A stretch of DNA of 6,656 nt. Source: an uncultured Eubacteriales bacterium. Lineage in GTDB: Bacteria > Bacillota > Clostridia > UBA1381. The DNA is taken from positions 1 to 6,656 of the forward strand of contig USPO01000084.1 of assembly GCA_900556575.1 (NCBI GenBank). The letters run 5' to 3'. Below the pieces are notes generated by a model. That model ran no database searches, was not told the DNA's origin, and was given only the letters and a program-made list of their open reading frames with translations. Positions 1 to 6,381 of this stretch are shown here, piece by piece (the stretch's first letter is position 1; every line of letters begins with the position of its first letter). The position numbers and the translations under genes are program-made.

Positions 1-2025
1 GGTATTGATGAATTGTCACCAGCTGAATTAAGCGGCTGCAATTCATACATGAATAACTCAAACGGAAAGGATAAATGGGGTCTCGGAATTTTAAACAACA
101 CTGAAATACTCACAGCAAATATATCTGTAACCGAACCCGGAATACATAAAATACGCTTATACGGAATTGACCCCGGAACAGTTATAGATAAGCTTGTGAT
201 AACAACAGGCGAAAAACAGCCGTCCTATTACGGTGCTTTGGAAAGCTTTAATACAACATACAATAATAAGGCTATGCAAATGCCGGAGCCTGCCGTTCCA
301 TCTGAGGATTTAAATGACGTAAAGGAGTTGTTTTCCCCCAAGCTTTATACCGCTGGTTTAAGCTATTCAGCCGATACACAAACAGAGGGTATCATTCCTG
401 ACGGTTCACCAAAGCTTGTAACCTCTGCCGGCAGCGGTATAGGAATAATTACAGTATATGACCGCAGCGGACGTTTAAAAGAAATGTTAAGCTCCGAAGG
501 CTATGACGGCGGCTGTTACAATTTTAACCGACCTTTAAGCACTTCCGATGGAGATACAATCAAGGGTTTTGTTTGGAATAATCTTTCCGAAATGAAATGC
601 CTGACTGAAACTTACTATCCTATAAACAGTAATCAAAATACAATACAAGGAATTGACATAATAAAGCTAACGGATATAGAGTCCGCCGCACTTACATTAG
701 CCGCTTATGATACTGAGGGAATAATGCTTGGCTGTAAAACAGTTAATGCCGTTTTCGGAAATTCTGCAATAAACGAAAAGGTAAACATTCCGATTAACTT
801 CAATGTTCCGGAGGGAACAGCCGAATTGCAAGTAATCGCTTATGACAATGAAAGCAGCTTAAATGCACTTGCACCAAGCTATACACTAAGTACAAATATG
901 CCTTCATTGACCGCCTCCTATGACAGCGGTATTATAAATACCAAATCCTCACTTGATTCCTATAACGGAATGGAAGGCATATGCCTTATAAGCAATGAAA
1001 ACGATAATTCGACAGTATACATACGTCAGGAAACAATAGCGGACAATACCTTTAAATCAATACCTACCGGTGAATTAAACGGAATTTATGATATAAAAAT
1101 AGGTATTTCAGGAATTGGAATTGCCGCCGAAGAAAAAGCATATACAGCTAAAAACATTCAGACTGATAATGAAGAATTTACCCATGCTGTATATTCTTTG
1201 GATTTCTCGTCACAGGAACAGGCAGAAGGTCTTATATCGGGAAATGCTGCATACAGCAGTACAGCCGAAGCTATACAAATGACCTCTACAGATAAATCAG
1301 GGGGAAAACTCAATGTTTCTCTTACCGAACCTATCCGTTCAATACAGGGACACAAAATTTCTGTAAGTACCAAAATAGCCTATGGCAGACAATCGGGCAA
1401 ATACATGGACTATATTATAAAAGACTCAAAAGGAAACGAACTCGTTAAAACACATTTTTCACTATATTCGGCATCATCGGCACAGCTGCTGAAAATCGGT
1501 ACGGATGAGCTTTTAACAAGCGGACTTCCCGACGGTATTGCAACAAAGAACAAAAATAATGACGGTTTATCCAACGGCTATTCAACAATAACCTCCGTAC
1601 TTGATGCCGATGCCGGAACAATCAGCGTGACATTCTCCAATGCTGACGGAGAAAGTACATATACGGGAAAATTTCCGTCAGGTTCAAGCTATGATATTTA
1701 CGAATTGAACTACTCGACAACTCATACATATGCAAAACGAAGCTGTTATGTTGACGATATTTCAATTTCAAGAATAGTTTCACCAAGCTATAACATTGAA
1801 TTTAAACCAATCGACACAAACGGAAACGCAGTTGACAATGCAAAAATAACCGTAACAGATTTAAAGTACGGTACTGTAATAAAACCCGATACAAACGGAT
1901 ACTATAAGCTATGCGACGGAGTATACGGCTACAATATCACATCAGAATCACATAAAGAAATAAGCGGAGAACTGGAATTGTCACCGGCAACCGAATCAAA
2001 AATTTTGAATAAAACAATGGAATAA
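1..2025 (+). CDS. GH115-type glycoside hydrolase (alpha-glucuronidase family), C-terminal part with accessory modules; 5' partial
   Basis: The frame is open from the first base, so the true start and the catalytic domain lie upstream; the TTG at 13 has no claim to be a start. Counting from the first codon in the window, residues 1-85 look like the C-terminal beta domain of GH115 enzymes, including EPGIHKIRLYGIDPGTVIDK and then KQPSYYGALES, which matches the family pattern PGxHxLKxxxxDPGxVxDKxVI...KPSYxGPxES. Residues ~130-300 are beta-rich modules with a signature (GFVWNNLSEMKCL) common in Clostridia exoenzymes. Residues ~395-592 look like a laminin-G/concanavalin-like lectin fold. Residues ~595-674 look like a carboxypeptidase-regulatory/PEGA-like beta sandwich. 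GH115 enzymes remove (4-O-methyl)glucuronic acid from xylan; that activity is inferred from the family only. No LPxTG, dockerin or membrane anchor is visible at the C-terminus, so a secreted protein is likely. A hairpin terminator follows the stop within 10 bases. Confidence 0.72.
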   Translation, partial: GIDELSPAELSGCNSYMNNSNGKDKWGLGILNNTEILTANISVTEPGIHKIRLYGIDPGTVIDKLVITTGEKQPSYYGALESFNTTYNNKAMQMPEPAVPSEDLNDVKELFSPKLYTAGLSYSADTQTEGIIPDGSPKLVTSAGSGIGIITVYDRSGRLKEMLSSEGYDGGCYNFNRPLSTSDGDTIKGFVWNNLSEMKCLTETYYPINSNQNTIQGIDIIKLTDIESAALTLAAYDTEGIMLGCKTVNAVFGNSAINEKVNIPINFNVPEGTAELQVIAYDNESSLNALAPSYTLSTNMPSLTASYDSGIINTKSSLDSYNGMEGICLISNENDNSTVYIRQETIADNTFKSIPTGELNGIYDIKIGISGIGIAAEEKAYTAKNIQTDNEEFTHAVYSLDFSSQEQAEGLISGNAAYSSTAEAIQMTSTDKSGGKLNVSLTEPIRSIQGHKISVSTKIAYGRQSGKYMDYIIKDSKGNELVKTHFSLYSASSAQLLKIGTDELLTSGLPDGIATKNKNNDGLSNGYSTITSVLDADAGTISVTFSNADGESTYTGKFPSGSSYDIYELNYSTTHTYAKRSCYVDDISISRIVSPSYNIEFKPIDTNGNAVDNAKITVTDLKYGTVIKPDTNGYYKLCDGVYGYNITSESHKEISGELELSPATESKILNKTME

Positions 2026-2032
2026 CTATGTG

Positions 2033-2073
2033 GCTGCTGCAAAGCAAAGTTTTGCAGCAGCTGCTTATTTTTC
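2033..2073 (+). terminator. Rho-independent terminator of the GH115-type gene
   Basis: A perfect 11-bp inverted repeat, GCTGCTGCAAA (2033-2043) and TTTGCAGCAGC (2051-2061), encloses a 7-base loop and is followed by the T-rich run TGCTTATTTTTC. It begins eight bases after the TAA of the + strand gene. In the opposite direction the stem is preceded by AAAAATAA but is not followed by a T-run, so it mainly serves the + strand, although it also sits at the end of the convergent zinc-ribbon gene. Confidence 0.85.
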
Positions 2074-2263
2074 ATTTAAAAAGTGTACATCCAATTTCTT
2101 TAAAATAAGATATTTTATCCTTTAATAAACTAACAGGTACTTCAAGATAATCCGAGCAGCAATCAATACACATATATTTTTCCGCCGCCCTGTTAAAAAG
2201 CTTTCTATGAAGCCCTATTTCATCATAAGTCAGCTTTCTGCCGCACTTTATACACTCATCCAT
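2072..2263 (-). CDS. Small CxxC/CxxC zinc-ribbon protein, function unknown
   Basis: A 63-residue protein with two cysteine pairs, C4-x2-C7 (CIKC) and C32-x2-C35 (CIDC), plus C36 and C59. This is the usual arrangement for binding one zinc ion. The rest is charged and probably helical (LLKDKISYFKEIGCTLFK at the C-terminus); there is no signal peptide or membrane segment, so it is probably cytosolic. From memory, similar short proteins (CxxCGxxLTxDEIGLxxKL ... CTLF) occur as conserved hypotheticals in Clostridia. The ATG lies inside the end of the alpha-galactosidase reading frame and overlaps it by 8 bases, with a ribosome binding site at 2272-2276, so the two are probably translationally coupled. 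It ends against the terminator of the convergent gene. No function can be assigned from sequence; a nucleic-acid or protein-binding role would be a guess. Confidence 0.8.
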   Translation of the reverse strand: MDECIKCGRKLTYDEIGLHRKLFNRAAEKYMCIDCCSDYLEVPVSLLKDKISYFKEIGCTLFK

Positions 2264-2597
2264 CTACTATTTCTCCGATAAGTATTTCCTGACTGTCAGT
2301 CGGAACATTTATTATCATTCCGTCCGAAAATACTCCGTATTCCTTTCCGTTCACCGCATCTGTAAATTTAATACTTTTTTTAGTTTCAGAATGTACCCCC
2401 AAATCGTCAAAGGAAATATAAATACCATTTTTATAATTTTTATCACCATTATATGTATTAAATACACCGAGAGCTATTTTTCCGCCGCTTAAAATTCTTG
2501 CCAGAGCAAATGAACATTCATTTTCCCATACTAAGAAAGGCGGTATACACTCCTCATCTTGATTTATGGAGATAAGACCTTTATTTAAAACTACAGC
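2256..2597 (-). other. 3' fragment of a GH27-type alpha-galactosidase gene (catalytic barrel missing)
   Basis: Residues 254-366 of the chimeric frame. It begins with VVLNKGLISINQDEE, the segment that in GH27 (and related clan D) alpha-galactosidases closes the (beta/alpha)8 barrel, family pattern ILxNKExIxINQDxxG. It continues with a beta-sandwich domain (FALARILSGGKIALGVFNTY, then ISFDDLGV, then the terminal EILIGEI). In intact relatives about 300 residues with the two catalytic aspartates come before this; they are not in the window. The enzyme removes terminal alpha-galactose from plant oligo- or polysaccharides, which fits the neighbouring hemicellulose gene. GH27 is preferred over GH36 because of the INQD segment, but I could not test it. 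It is translationally linked to the zinc-ribbon gene. Confidence 0.7.
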
Positions 2598-3356
2598 TTT
2601 ATTTTTTTCATCTGCTAGCTTCTGGTATTTTTCAGTGATTTCTTTGATCTTTGCTTTCGAATATCCTTCAGGTTCATCCATTGGTTCTACCTTCAGATTG
2701 TACAAAAACCCACCGATAAAACCAGTGTTATAGTAGTTCATTTTCTGACTGTAAGGTATCCATAGTGCCGTTTTATTATATGCTTTTCGCAACAAATTAT
2801 CGGGATTGTTGAAATTACTGATATATCCTAGTAGTCCAATTGCCACAAGCAGTGTCGTTAATCGGATCAATTGGAATCGCCTTCCTTTTTTCAGGCTTCG
2901 AAACATGTACCAGCAAAACAATCCTAGCACTGTTCCTGCGGCAGCTAAGATCACTGTAAACAGCATAGTGCCGGTCATATCTTTCAGCAATCCGATTTCA
3001 GTGATCATCTTCAAATCGTCTGGATAAATCGGTTCTTGCCGATAACTCATTTTCATATAATTTGCAAAACCTAACACACCGATGGTTACGACATACGTAA
3101 GGGAACCTAAAGGGACAGATCCTGCTAGTGCAATCAGAAAAATAAGAATGATCAGCAAGACGAGACAGGCTAAGAAGAATTTTTCCGTATGCCAAGAAAA
3201 AGCAAATTTCAACGCAAGGTCTACGGATAGATCATTTTGACACCATTGCAAAAACAAATTACTAAAAACAACAAGAAAAAAGATACTGATGATCGTTGCT
3301 GTTCCTTTTAAAATCTTTTTCTGTTTGGTTGAAAGTCTGCTTATATATCTTTTCAA
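2256..3356 (-). CDS. Chimeric open frame: LTA-synthase-family membrane domain fused to alpha-galactosidase C-terminus
   Basis: This single 366-codon frame reads as two unrelated proteins. Residues 1 to ~250 match the N-terminal part of Lactobacillales lipoteichoic acid synthase / phosphoglycerol transferases. Predicted membrane helices lie at about 17-38, 58-80, 82-100, 129-152 and 164-180, with the loop YRQEPIYPDDLKM (105-117) between helices 3 and 4. A juxtamembrane stretch follows, ending EPEGYSKAKIKEITEKYQKL. The extracellular sulfatase-like domain that carries the catalytic Thr and the metal ligands, normally some 400 residues, is absent. From ~254 the protein becomes the C-terminus of a GH27-type alpha-galactosidase. 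The product could make no LTA and hydrolyse no galactoside. The start is TTG (3354-3356), chosen because AAGGAG lies 7 bases upstream and no in-frame ATG is near. The fusion is most likely an assembly chimera; each half is confidently placed in its family. Confidence 0.75.
   Translation of the reverse strand: MKRYISRLSTKQKKILKGTATIISIFFLVVFSNLFLQWCQNDLSVDLALKFAFSWHTEKFFLACLVLLIILIFLIALAGSVPLGSLTYVVTIGVLGFANYMKMSYRQEPIYPDDLKMITEIGLLKDMTGTMLFTVILAAAGTVLGLFCWYMFRSLKKGRRFQLIRLTTLLVAIGLLGYISNFNNPDNLLRKAYNKTALWIPYSQKMNYYNTGFIGGFLYNLKVEPMDEPEGYSKAKIKEITEKYQKLADEKNKAVVLNKGLISINQDEECIPPFLVWENECSFALARILSGGKIALGVFNTYNGDKNYKNGIYISFDDLGVHSETKKSIKFTDAVNGKEYGVFSDGMIINVPTDSQEILIGEIVDG
2272..2276 (-). promoter_or_regulatory. 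Ribosome binding site of the zinc-ribbon gene, inside the upstream coding frame
   Basis: On the - strand GGAGA is followed by AATAGTAG and then ATG (2261-2263), a spacing of 8 bases. It lies within the last codons of the alpha-galactosidase frame, whose TGA stop (2256-2258) is downstream of the ATG. This supports the ATG at 2263 as the start and suggests coupled translation. Confidence 0.7.
2592..2612. other. Junction between two genomes (probable contig chimera)
   Basis: Here the - strand frame changes from LTA-synthase-family sequence (ending around KLADEKNK) to alpha-galactosidase sequence (starting around AVVLNKG). The - strand DNA reads GATGAAAAAAATAAAGCTGT, a low-complexity A-rich stretch that could occur in both parents and act as microhomology. 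No insertion-sequence ends, target duplication, recombination site or integrase lies nearby. The frame stays open, as would happen by chance about one time in three. Confidence 0.7.
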
Positions 3357-3363
3357 ATGCTTG

Positions 3364-3369
3364 CTCCTT
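3364..3369 (-). promoter_or_regulatory. Ribosome binding site selecting a TTG start for the LTA-synthase-family frame
   Basis: On the - strand AAGGAG is followed by the 7-base spacer CAAGCAT and then TTG (3354-3356). The only nearby upstream ATG overlaps this site and is out of frame, so TTG is the supported start codon. Confidence 0.75.
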
Positions 3370-3402
3370 CATTTCTATCAACAAAAGAATGTTGTTTCTC
3401 TT

Positions 3403-3431
3403 ATTTTAGTTGTACGAAATTCGAAAGTAAA
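3403..3431 (-). promoter_or_regulatory. Putative sigma-70-type promoter of the LTA-synthase-family gene
   Basis: On the - strand TTTACT (3426-3431) and TAAAAT (3403-3408) are separated by exactly 17 bases and match the -35 and -10 consensus at 4/6 and 5/6 positions. They lie about 50 bases upstream of the TTG start and downstream of the dehydrogenase gene. With AT-rich DNA this could be chance. Confidence 0.45.
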
Positions 3432-3473
3432 GAACGGAAAGAAGAATTAATGAAATCCAAATATTCTCTTGCT

Positions 3474-4634
3474 TTATGACCTTTCTGGTTTCTTTAATAA
3501 GCGGACTTTTCGTACTCCAGAAATTTTTTCTAGCTGTTGTTTCACTTGATTGAGCTGTTCAAAATCAGTACTGTCTATGTCAATCAATATGTAGACATGC
3601 TCATTCTTATGGTTACGCGATATATCTGCGATCGCTAGCTCGTTCTCATTCAGCAGAGAAAATATCTCTGCTAATATATTGGTTTTCTTTTGATAAAATA
3701 TAGTGAATCGAAACGGCGCTTGGAAAAACATTCGTGCGGATGGATAATTGACCGCTTCTCTAACCGTACCGAACAAAAGATAATCTTTTAAGGCTTCAAC
3801 TGCCAAACGTCCGCTGTCTGCCAAAGCTTCCTGAGTCGATCCCCCTAGATGAGGCAACATAAGTATACGGTCATTTTCTAAGAACTCTTCTTCTGGGAAA
3901 TCAGTCACGTATTTGGCCAGATGTTGTTTTTCCAATGCTTGCATAACAGCATATTTATCAACGATTTCACTTCTTCCTACATTGATAAGTACAGCATCTT
4001 TTTTCATTTTTTCTATATTCACCTGATCGATCAATCCTTTTGTATCTTCTGTCAATGGCAGCATGACTACGATGTAATCCGAGGCAGAAAGAACTGTTTC
4101 TAAATCTGCTTGCCGAACATAATCCAACTGGGCATCGCGGATAGAATAACCCAAGACATCCATCCCTAAGCCATAGCAACTTAGCGCTACTTTTGTACCT
4201 ACCGCGCCAAGACCAAGAAGGCCAATGGTTTTGCCTTGCAACTCTCGTCCCACATAAGCACTTCTTTTGTTTTCTGCCTGTTCTAAAATATTAGGACCTG
4301 TTAGTGTTTGTACCATACGACTTGCTTCGATTATCGGACGGGAAGATAAGAGCAAACAGCACAAAACAAGCTCTTTTACTGCATTAGCATTTACACCTGG
4401 TGTATTCATGACGATCGTTCCGTTTTCAGAAGCTTTTTCAACGTTGATCGTGTTCACCCCAACACCAGCTCTTGAAATTGCTAGCAAATCTGGTGTAAGC
4501 CATTCATCTTTCACTTTCGTACTACGAATGACTATTCCTTCGGCTGGCAAATCATCTATTATTTTGAAATATTCCCCTTGTAACTTTTCTATCTCTTGTT
4601 CTGGAATAGCATCAATCAAATGAACGTGATACAT
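3474..4634 (-). CDS. serA: D-3-phosphoglycerate dehydrogenase, type III-like, with ACT domain
   Basis: A 386-residue cytosolic enzyme of the D-isomer-specific 2-hydroxyacid dehydrogenase family. The expected reaction is NAD-dependent oxidation of 3-phosphoglycerate to 3-phosphohydroxypyruvate, the first step of serine synthesis. Visible motifs are the substrate loop SRAGVGVNT (54-62), NTPGVNANAVKELV (77-90), the Rossmann glycine motif GLGAVG (141-146), the catalytic-type Arg221 in NVGRSEIVD, an acidic EEE at 248-250 in the catalytic Glu region, and catalytic His262 in PHLGGST. Residues ~309-382 form a single ACT domain, usually a serine-sensing or assembly module. Oddities: the loop after the second Rossmann strand reads GYSIRD (162-167), where most NAD-dependent relatives have an Asp (GYDP); and no serC or serB is next to it. 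The ATG at 4632-4634 has AAGGAGG 7 bases upstream. The fold is certain, and the substrate is likely but inferred; another 2-hydroxyacid is possible. Confidence 0.85.
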   Translation of the reverse strand: MYHVHLIDAIPEQEIEKLQGEYFKIIDDLPAEGIVIRSTKVKDEWLTPDLLAISRAGVGVNTINVEKASENGTIVMNTPGVNANAVKELVLCCLLLSSRPIIEASRMVQTLTGPNILEQAENKRSAYVGRELQGKTIGLLGLGAVGTKVALSCYGLGMDVLGYSIRDAQLDYVRQADLETVLSASDYIVVMLPLTEDTKGLIDQVNIEKMKKDAVLINVGRSEIVDKYAVMQALEKQHLAKYVTDFPEEEFLENDRILMLPHLGGSTQEALADSGRLAVEALKDYLLFGTVREAVNYPSARMFFQAPFRFTIFYQKKTNILAEIFSLLNENELAIADISRNHKNEHVYILIDIDSTDFEQLNQVKQQLEKISGVRKVRLLKKPERS

Positions 4635-4655
4635 AAAACCCCCTCCTTACTAACA

Positions 4656-4684
4656 AGTATCTCGAAATTTTTGCAATTAGACAA
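4656..4684 (-). promoter_or_regulatory. Putative promoter of the phosphoglycerate dehydrogenase gene
   Basis: On the - strand TTGTCT (4679-4684) and GATACT (4656-4661) are 17 bases apart, each matching 4/6 of the -35 and -10 consensus. They precede the AAGGAGG ribosome binding site (4642-4648) and lie downstream of the terminator at 4747-4789, so this gene is likely its own transcription unit. The match is moderate. Confidence 0.4.
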
Positions 4685-4746
4685 CTGTTTACCATTTGAC
4701 TTCCTAGAAGCAAAAATAGCAGTTAGAGCAGAGTAGGCTTAGTGAT

Positions 4747-4789
4747 AAAAATAAGGCCATGACAAGTTACTGCCATAAGCCTTATTTTT
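4747..4789. terminator. Two-way rho-independent terminator after the ara operon
   Basis: AAAAATAAGGC (4747-4757) and GCCTTATTTTT (4779-4789) form a perfect 11-bp inverted repeat. The 21-base interior can pair further (ATGAC with GCCAT, one mismatch). The A-run before and the T-run after the GC core give a U-tail in either direction. Read leftward it would end araA transcription about 150 bases past the araA stop and insulate the dehydrogenase gene. Confidence 0.7.
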
Positions 4790-4941
4790 GAGAGCAAAAT
4801 ATTGTGGGTGAGATTTCTTGATAAATGGTGTTCAGTTAGCTGACATTGATGATAAGCCAAAATTTCAAAAATAGTTGAAAAGCAAATTTCGTCAATCTCT
4901 ACTTATTTCTTAAAACTAAGTGGCTTTTTCACAACCTCTTT
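4790..4941. other. AT-rich spacer downstream of araA with no gene seen
   Basis: Together with 4635-4789, this forms a 307-base gap between araA and the dehydrogenase gene. This part holds no convincing open frame, RNA gene or strong hairpin. It becomes the 3' untranslated region of the ara message if the terminator at 4747-4789 is used. Confidence 0.5.
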
Positions 4942-6366
4942 TTATCTAATAACAACTGTTTCCAACTCATCTAATTTTGCCCATGTTTCAATTTGATCTG
5001 TTGTTAGATTTAGCGAGACAACGGTATGATGACCGCCACCTGCCTGAATCCATGAATGGACACCTTCATGGAAATTCGGTTTAGTTTTCCATAACACACG
5101 TGCAACAGGCAAATTAGGTGCTTCAGTCGTTGGTTCAAAGGCTTCTACTTCATTGATCAGCAGTTTATAATGCGTACCGAAATCTGCCATTGATACGACT
5201 ACCCCTTCTCCTGCTTTCCCATCAAATACAAGACGCGCCGGATCTTCTCTATCTCCCATTGATAAAGGAGAAACAACGATTCTTGGTTTCGTCGCAGCAA
5301 GCGTCGGATCTACTTCCATCATATGGGATTCCAAGATTGCTTCTTGGCCACTAGCTAGCTCGTAAGTATAATCTTCCATGAATCCTGTATCTTTTCCTCG
5401 AGCCATGATTTTCAGCAACCGATCAATCGCTGCAGTTTTCCAGTCGCCTTCCCCAGCAAAACCGTATCCTTCTGCCATCAAACGTTGTACAGCTAGTCCA
5501 GGCAGTTGTTTCATTCCATAAAGGTCTTCAAAATTAGTCGTAAAAGCGTTATAGCCTCCTTCTTCTAAGAAACGGCGAATACCGATTTCCTGCTGAGCTT
5601 GTACTTTTACATGTTCTTCCCATGTCTTTTCTTCATAATCACCATAGTCGAAGGTATACAATTCCTTGTACTCTTCAAATAATTGTTCGACTTCTTCGTC
5701 TGACACGCGATCGATTACTTGTACAAGATCTCCGATACCAAAATAATCAACAGTCCAACCAAATTGAATCTGTGCTTCCACTTTGTCTCCTTCTGTGACA
5801 CCCACGTTTCTCATGTTGTCACCAAAACGAGCCACTTTTATTCCAAAACTTTCATTATAGGCTACTGCAACATCCATCCAATCAGCAATCTCTTTTTGGA
5901 TCTCAGGTCGTTTCCAGTAGCCAACGACGATTTTATTTTGTTTATTTAATCGAGCATTGATGAACCCATATTCGCGGTCGCCATGAGCGGATTGATTTAA
6001 ATTCATGAAATCCATATCGATCGTTTTCCAAGGAATGCTTTCGTTATATTGCGTAGCTAAATGAAGCAATGGTTTTTGTAGAAGCTTTGTCCCACGGATC
6101 CACATTTTTGCTGGTGAGAAAGTATGCATCCAAGTGATCACACCTGCTACTTCTTCTCGATAATTGACCTCTTTCATGATTTTTGTGATCGTATCAGCAG
6201 TAACTGCTAATTCTTGAAGGCGGATAGGATAAGGCAATTGGCCATTTTCATTCAGTTCATCGACCATTTCTTGTGCATGTTTCTTTACTTCTCGCAGTGC
6301 TTCTTCCCCATATAAATGCTGTGATCCTACAACAAACCAAAATTCTTTTTCTCCAATATTCAACAT
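4942..6366 (-). CDS. araA: L-arabinose isomerase
   Basis: A full-length 474-residue AraA. It interconverts L-arabinose and L-ribulose in the cytosol, as a metal-dependent (usually Mn2+) oligomer, the first step of arabinose catabolism. The N-terminus FWFVVGSQHLYGEEAL (9-24) is the family signature. The metal and catalytic residues known from E. coli AraA (E306, E333, H350, H450) are present as E306 in GEGDWKTAA, E331 in MEDYTYEL, H348 in ESHMMEVDP, and H447 in GGGHHTVV. Length and ends agree with the family, so it looks intact. The ATG at 6364-6366 has AAGGAG (6376-6381) 9 bases upstream. It follows araD by 15 bases on the same strand, giving the araD-araA order seen in lactic acid bacteria, and is the last gene of this unit in the window. 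The operon promoter and any AraR or cre operator lie outside. Confidence 0.97.
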   Translation of the reverse strand: MLNIGEKEFWFVVGSQHLYGEEALREVKKHAQEMVDELNENGQLPYPIRLQELAVTADTITKIMKEVNYREEVAGVITWMHTFSPAKMWIRGTKLLQKPLLHLATQYNESIPWKTIDMDFMNLNQSAHGDREYGFINARLNKQNKIVVGYWKRPEIQKEIADWMDVAVAYNESFGIKVARFGDNMRNVGVTEGDKVEAQIQFGWTVDYFGIGDLVQVIDRVSDEEVEQLFEEYKELYTFDYGDYEEKTWEEHVKVQAQQEIGIRRFLEEGGYNAFTTNFEDLYGMKQLPGLAVQRLMAEGYGFAGEGDWKTAAIDRLLKIMARGKDTGFMEDYTYELASGQEAILESHMMEVDPTLAATKPRIVVSPLSMGDREDPARLVFDGKAGEGVVVSMADFGTHYKLLINEVEAFEPTTEAPNLPVARVLWKTKPNFHEGVHSWIQAGGGHHTVVSLNLTTDQIETWAKLDELETVVIR

Positions 6367-6381
6367 AATTAGCCACTCCTT

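Noticed and set aside
1158..1373. 71-residue antisense open frame inside the GH115-type gene
   Set aside because: It overlaps fully a clear domain-bearing gene, has no recognisable domain, and looks like a chance reading of the complementary strand.
2806..3195. Short open frames overlapping the LTA-synthase-family segment on both strands
   Set aside because: The overlapped frame has clear membrane helices and family similarity; the short ones show no domain or ribosome binding site.
3379..3394. Hairpin CAACA-6-TGTTG ahead of the LTA-synthase-family gene
   Set aside because: A five-pair stem is too weak for a terminator or riboswitch and has no T-run; it also lies downstream of the better promoter candidate.
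3409..3473. Terminator directly after the dehydrogenase gene
   Set aside because: No GC-rich inverted repeat with a T-run is visible, so read-through into the next gene remains possible.
3921..4623. Open frames overlapping the dehydrogenase gene, up to 118 residues
   Set aside because: They are shadows of a well-conserved enzyme frame, with low-complexity or cysteine-rich translations typical of the wrong frame.
4863..4880. Small hairpin TTTCAA-6-TTGAAA
   Set aside because: Six AT-rich base pairs without a GC core or T-run are expected by chance in this composition.
4790..4941. Possible remnant of an insertion sequence (vague similarity to flanks of ISL3-type elements) between araA and the terminator
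   Set aside because: No transposase fragment, terminal inverted repeat pair or target duplication could be identified; the resemblance is only an impression.
5719..5949. 76-residue open frame opposite araA
   Set aside because: It lies within the fully conserved araA coding sequence on the other strand and has no supporting signals.
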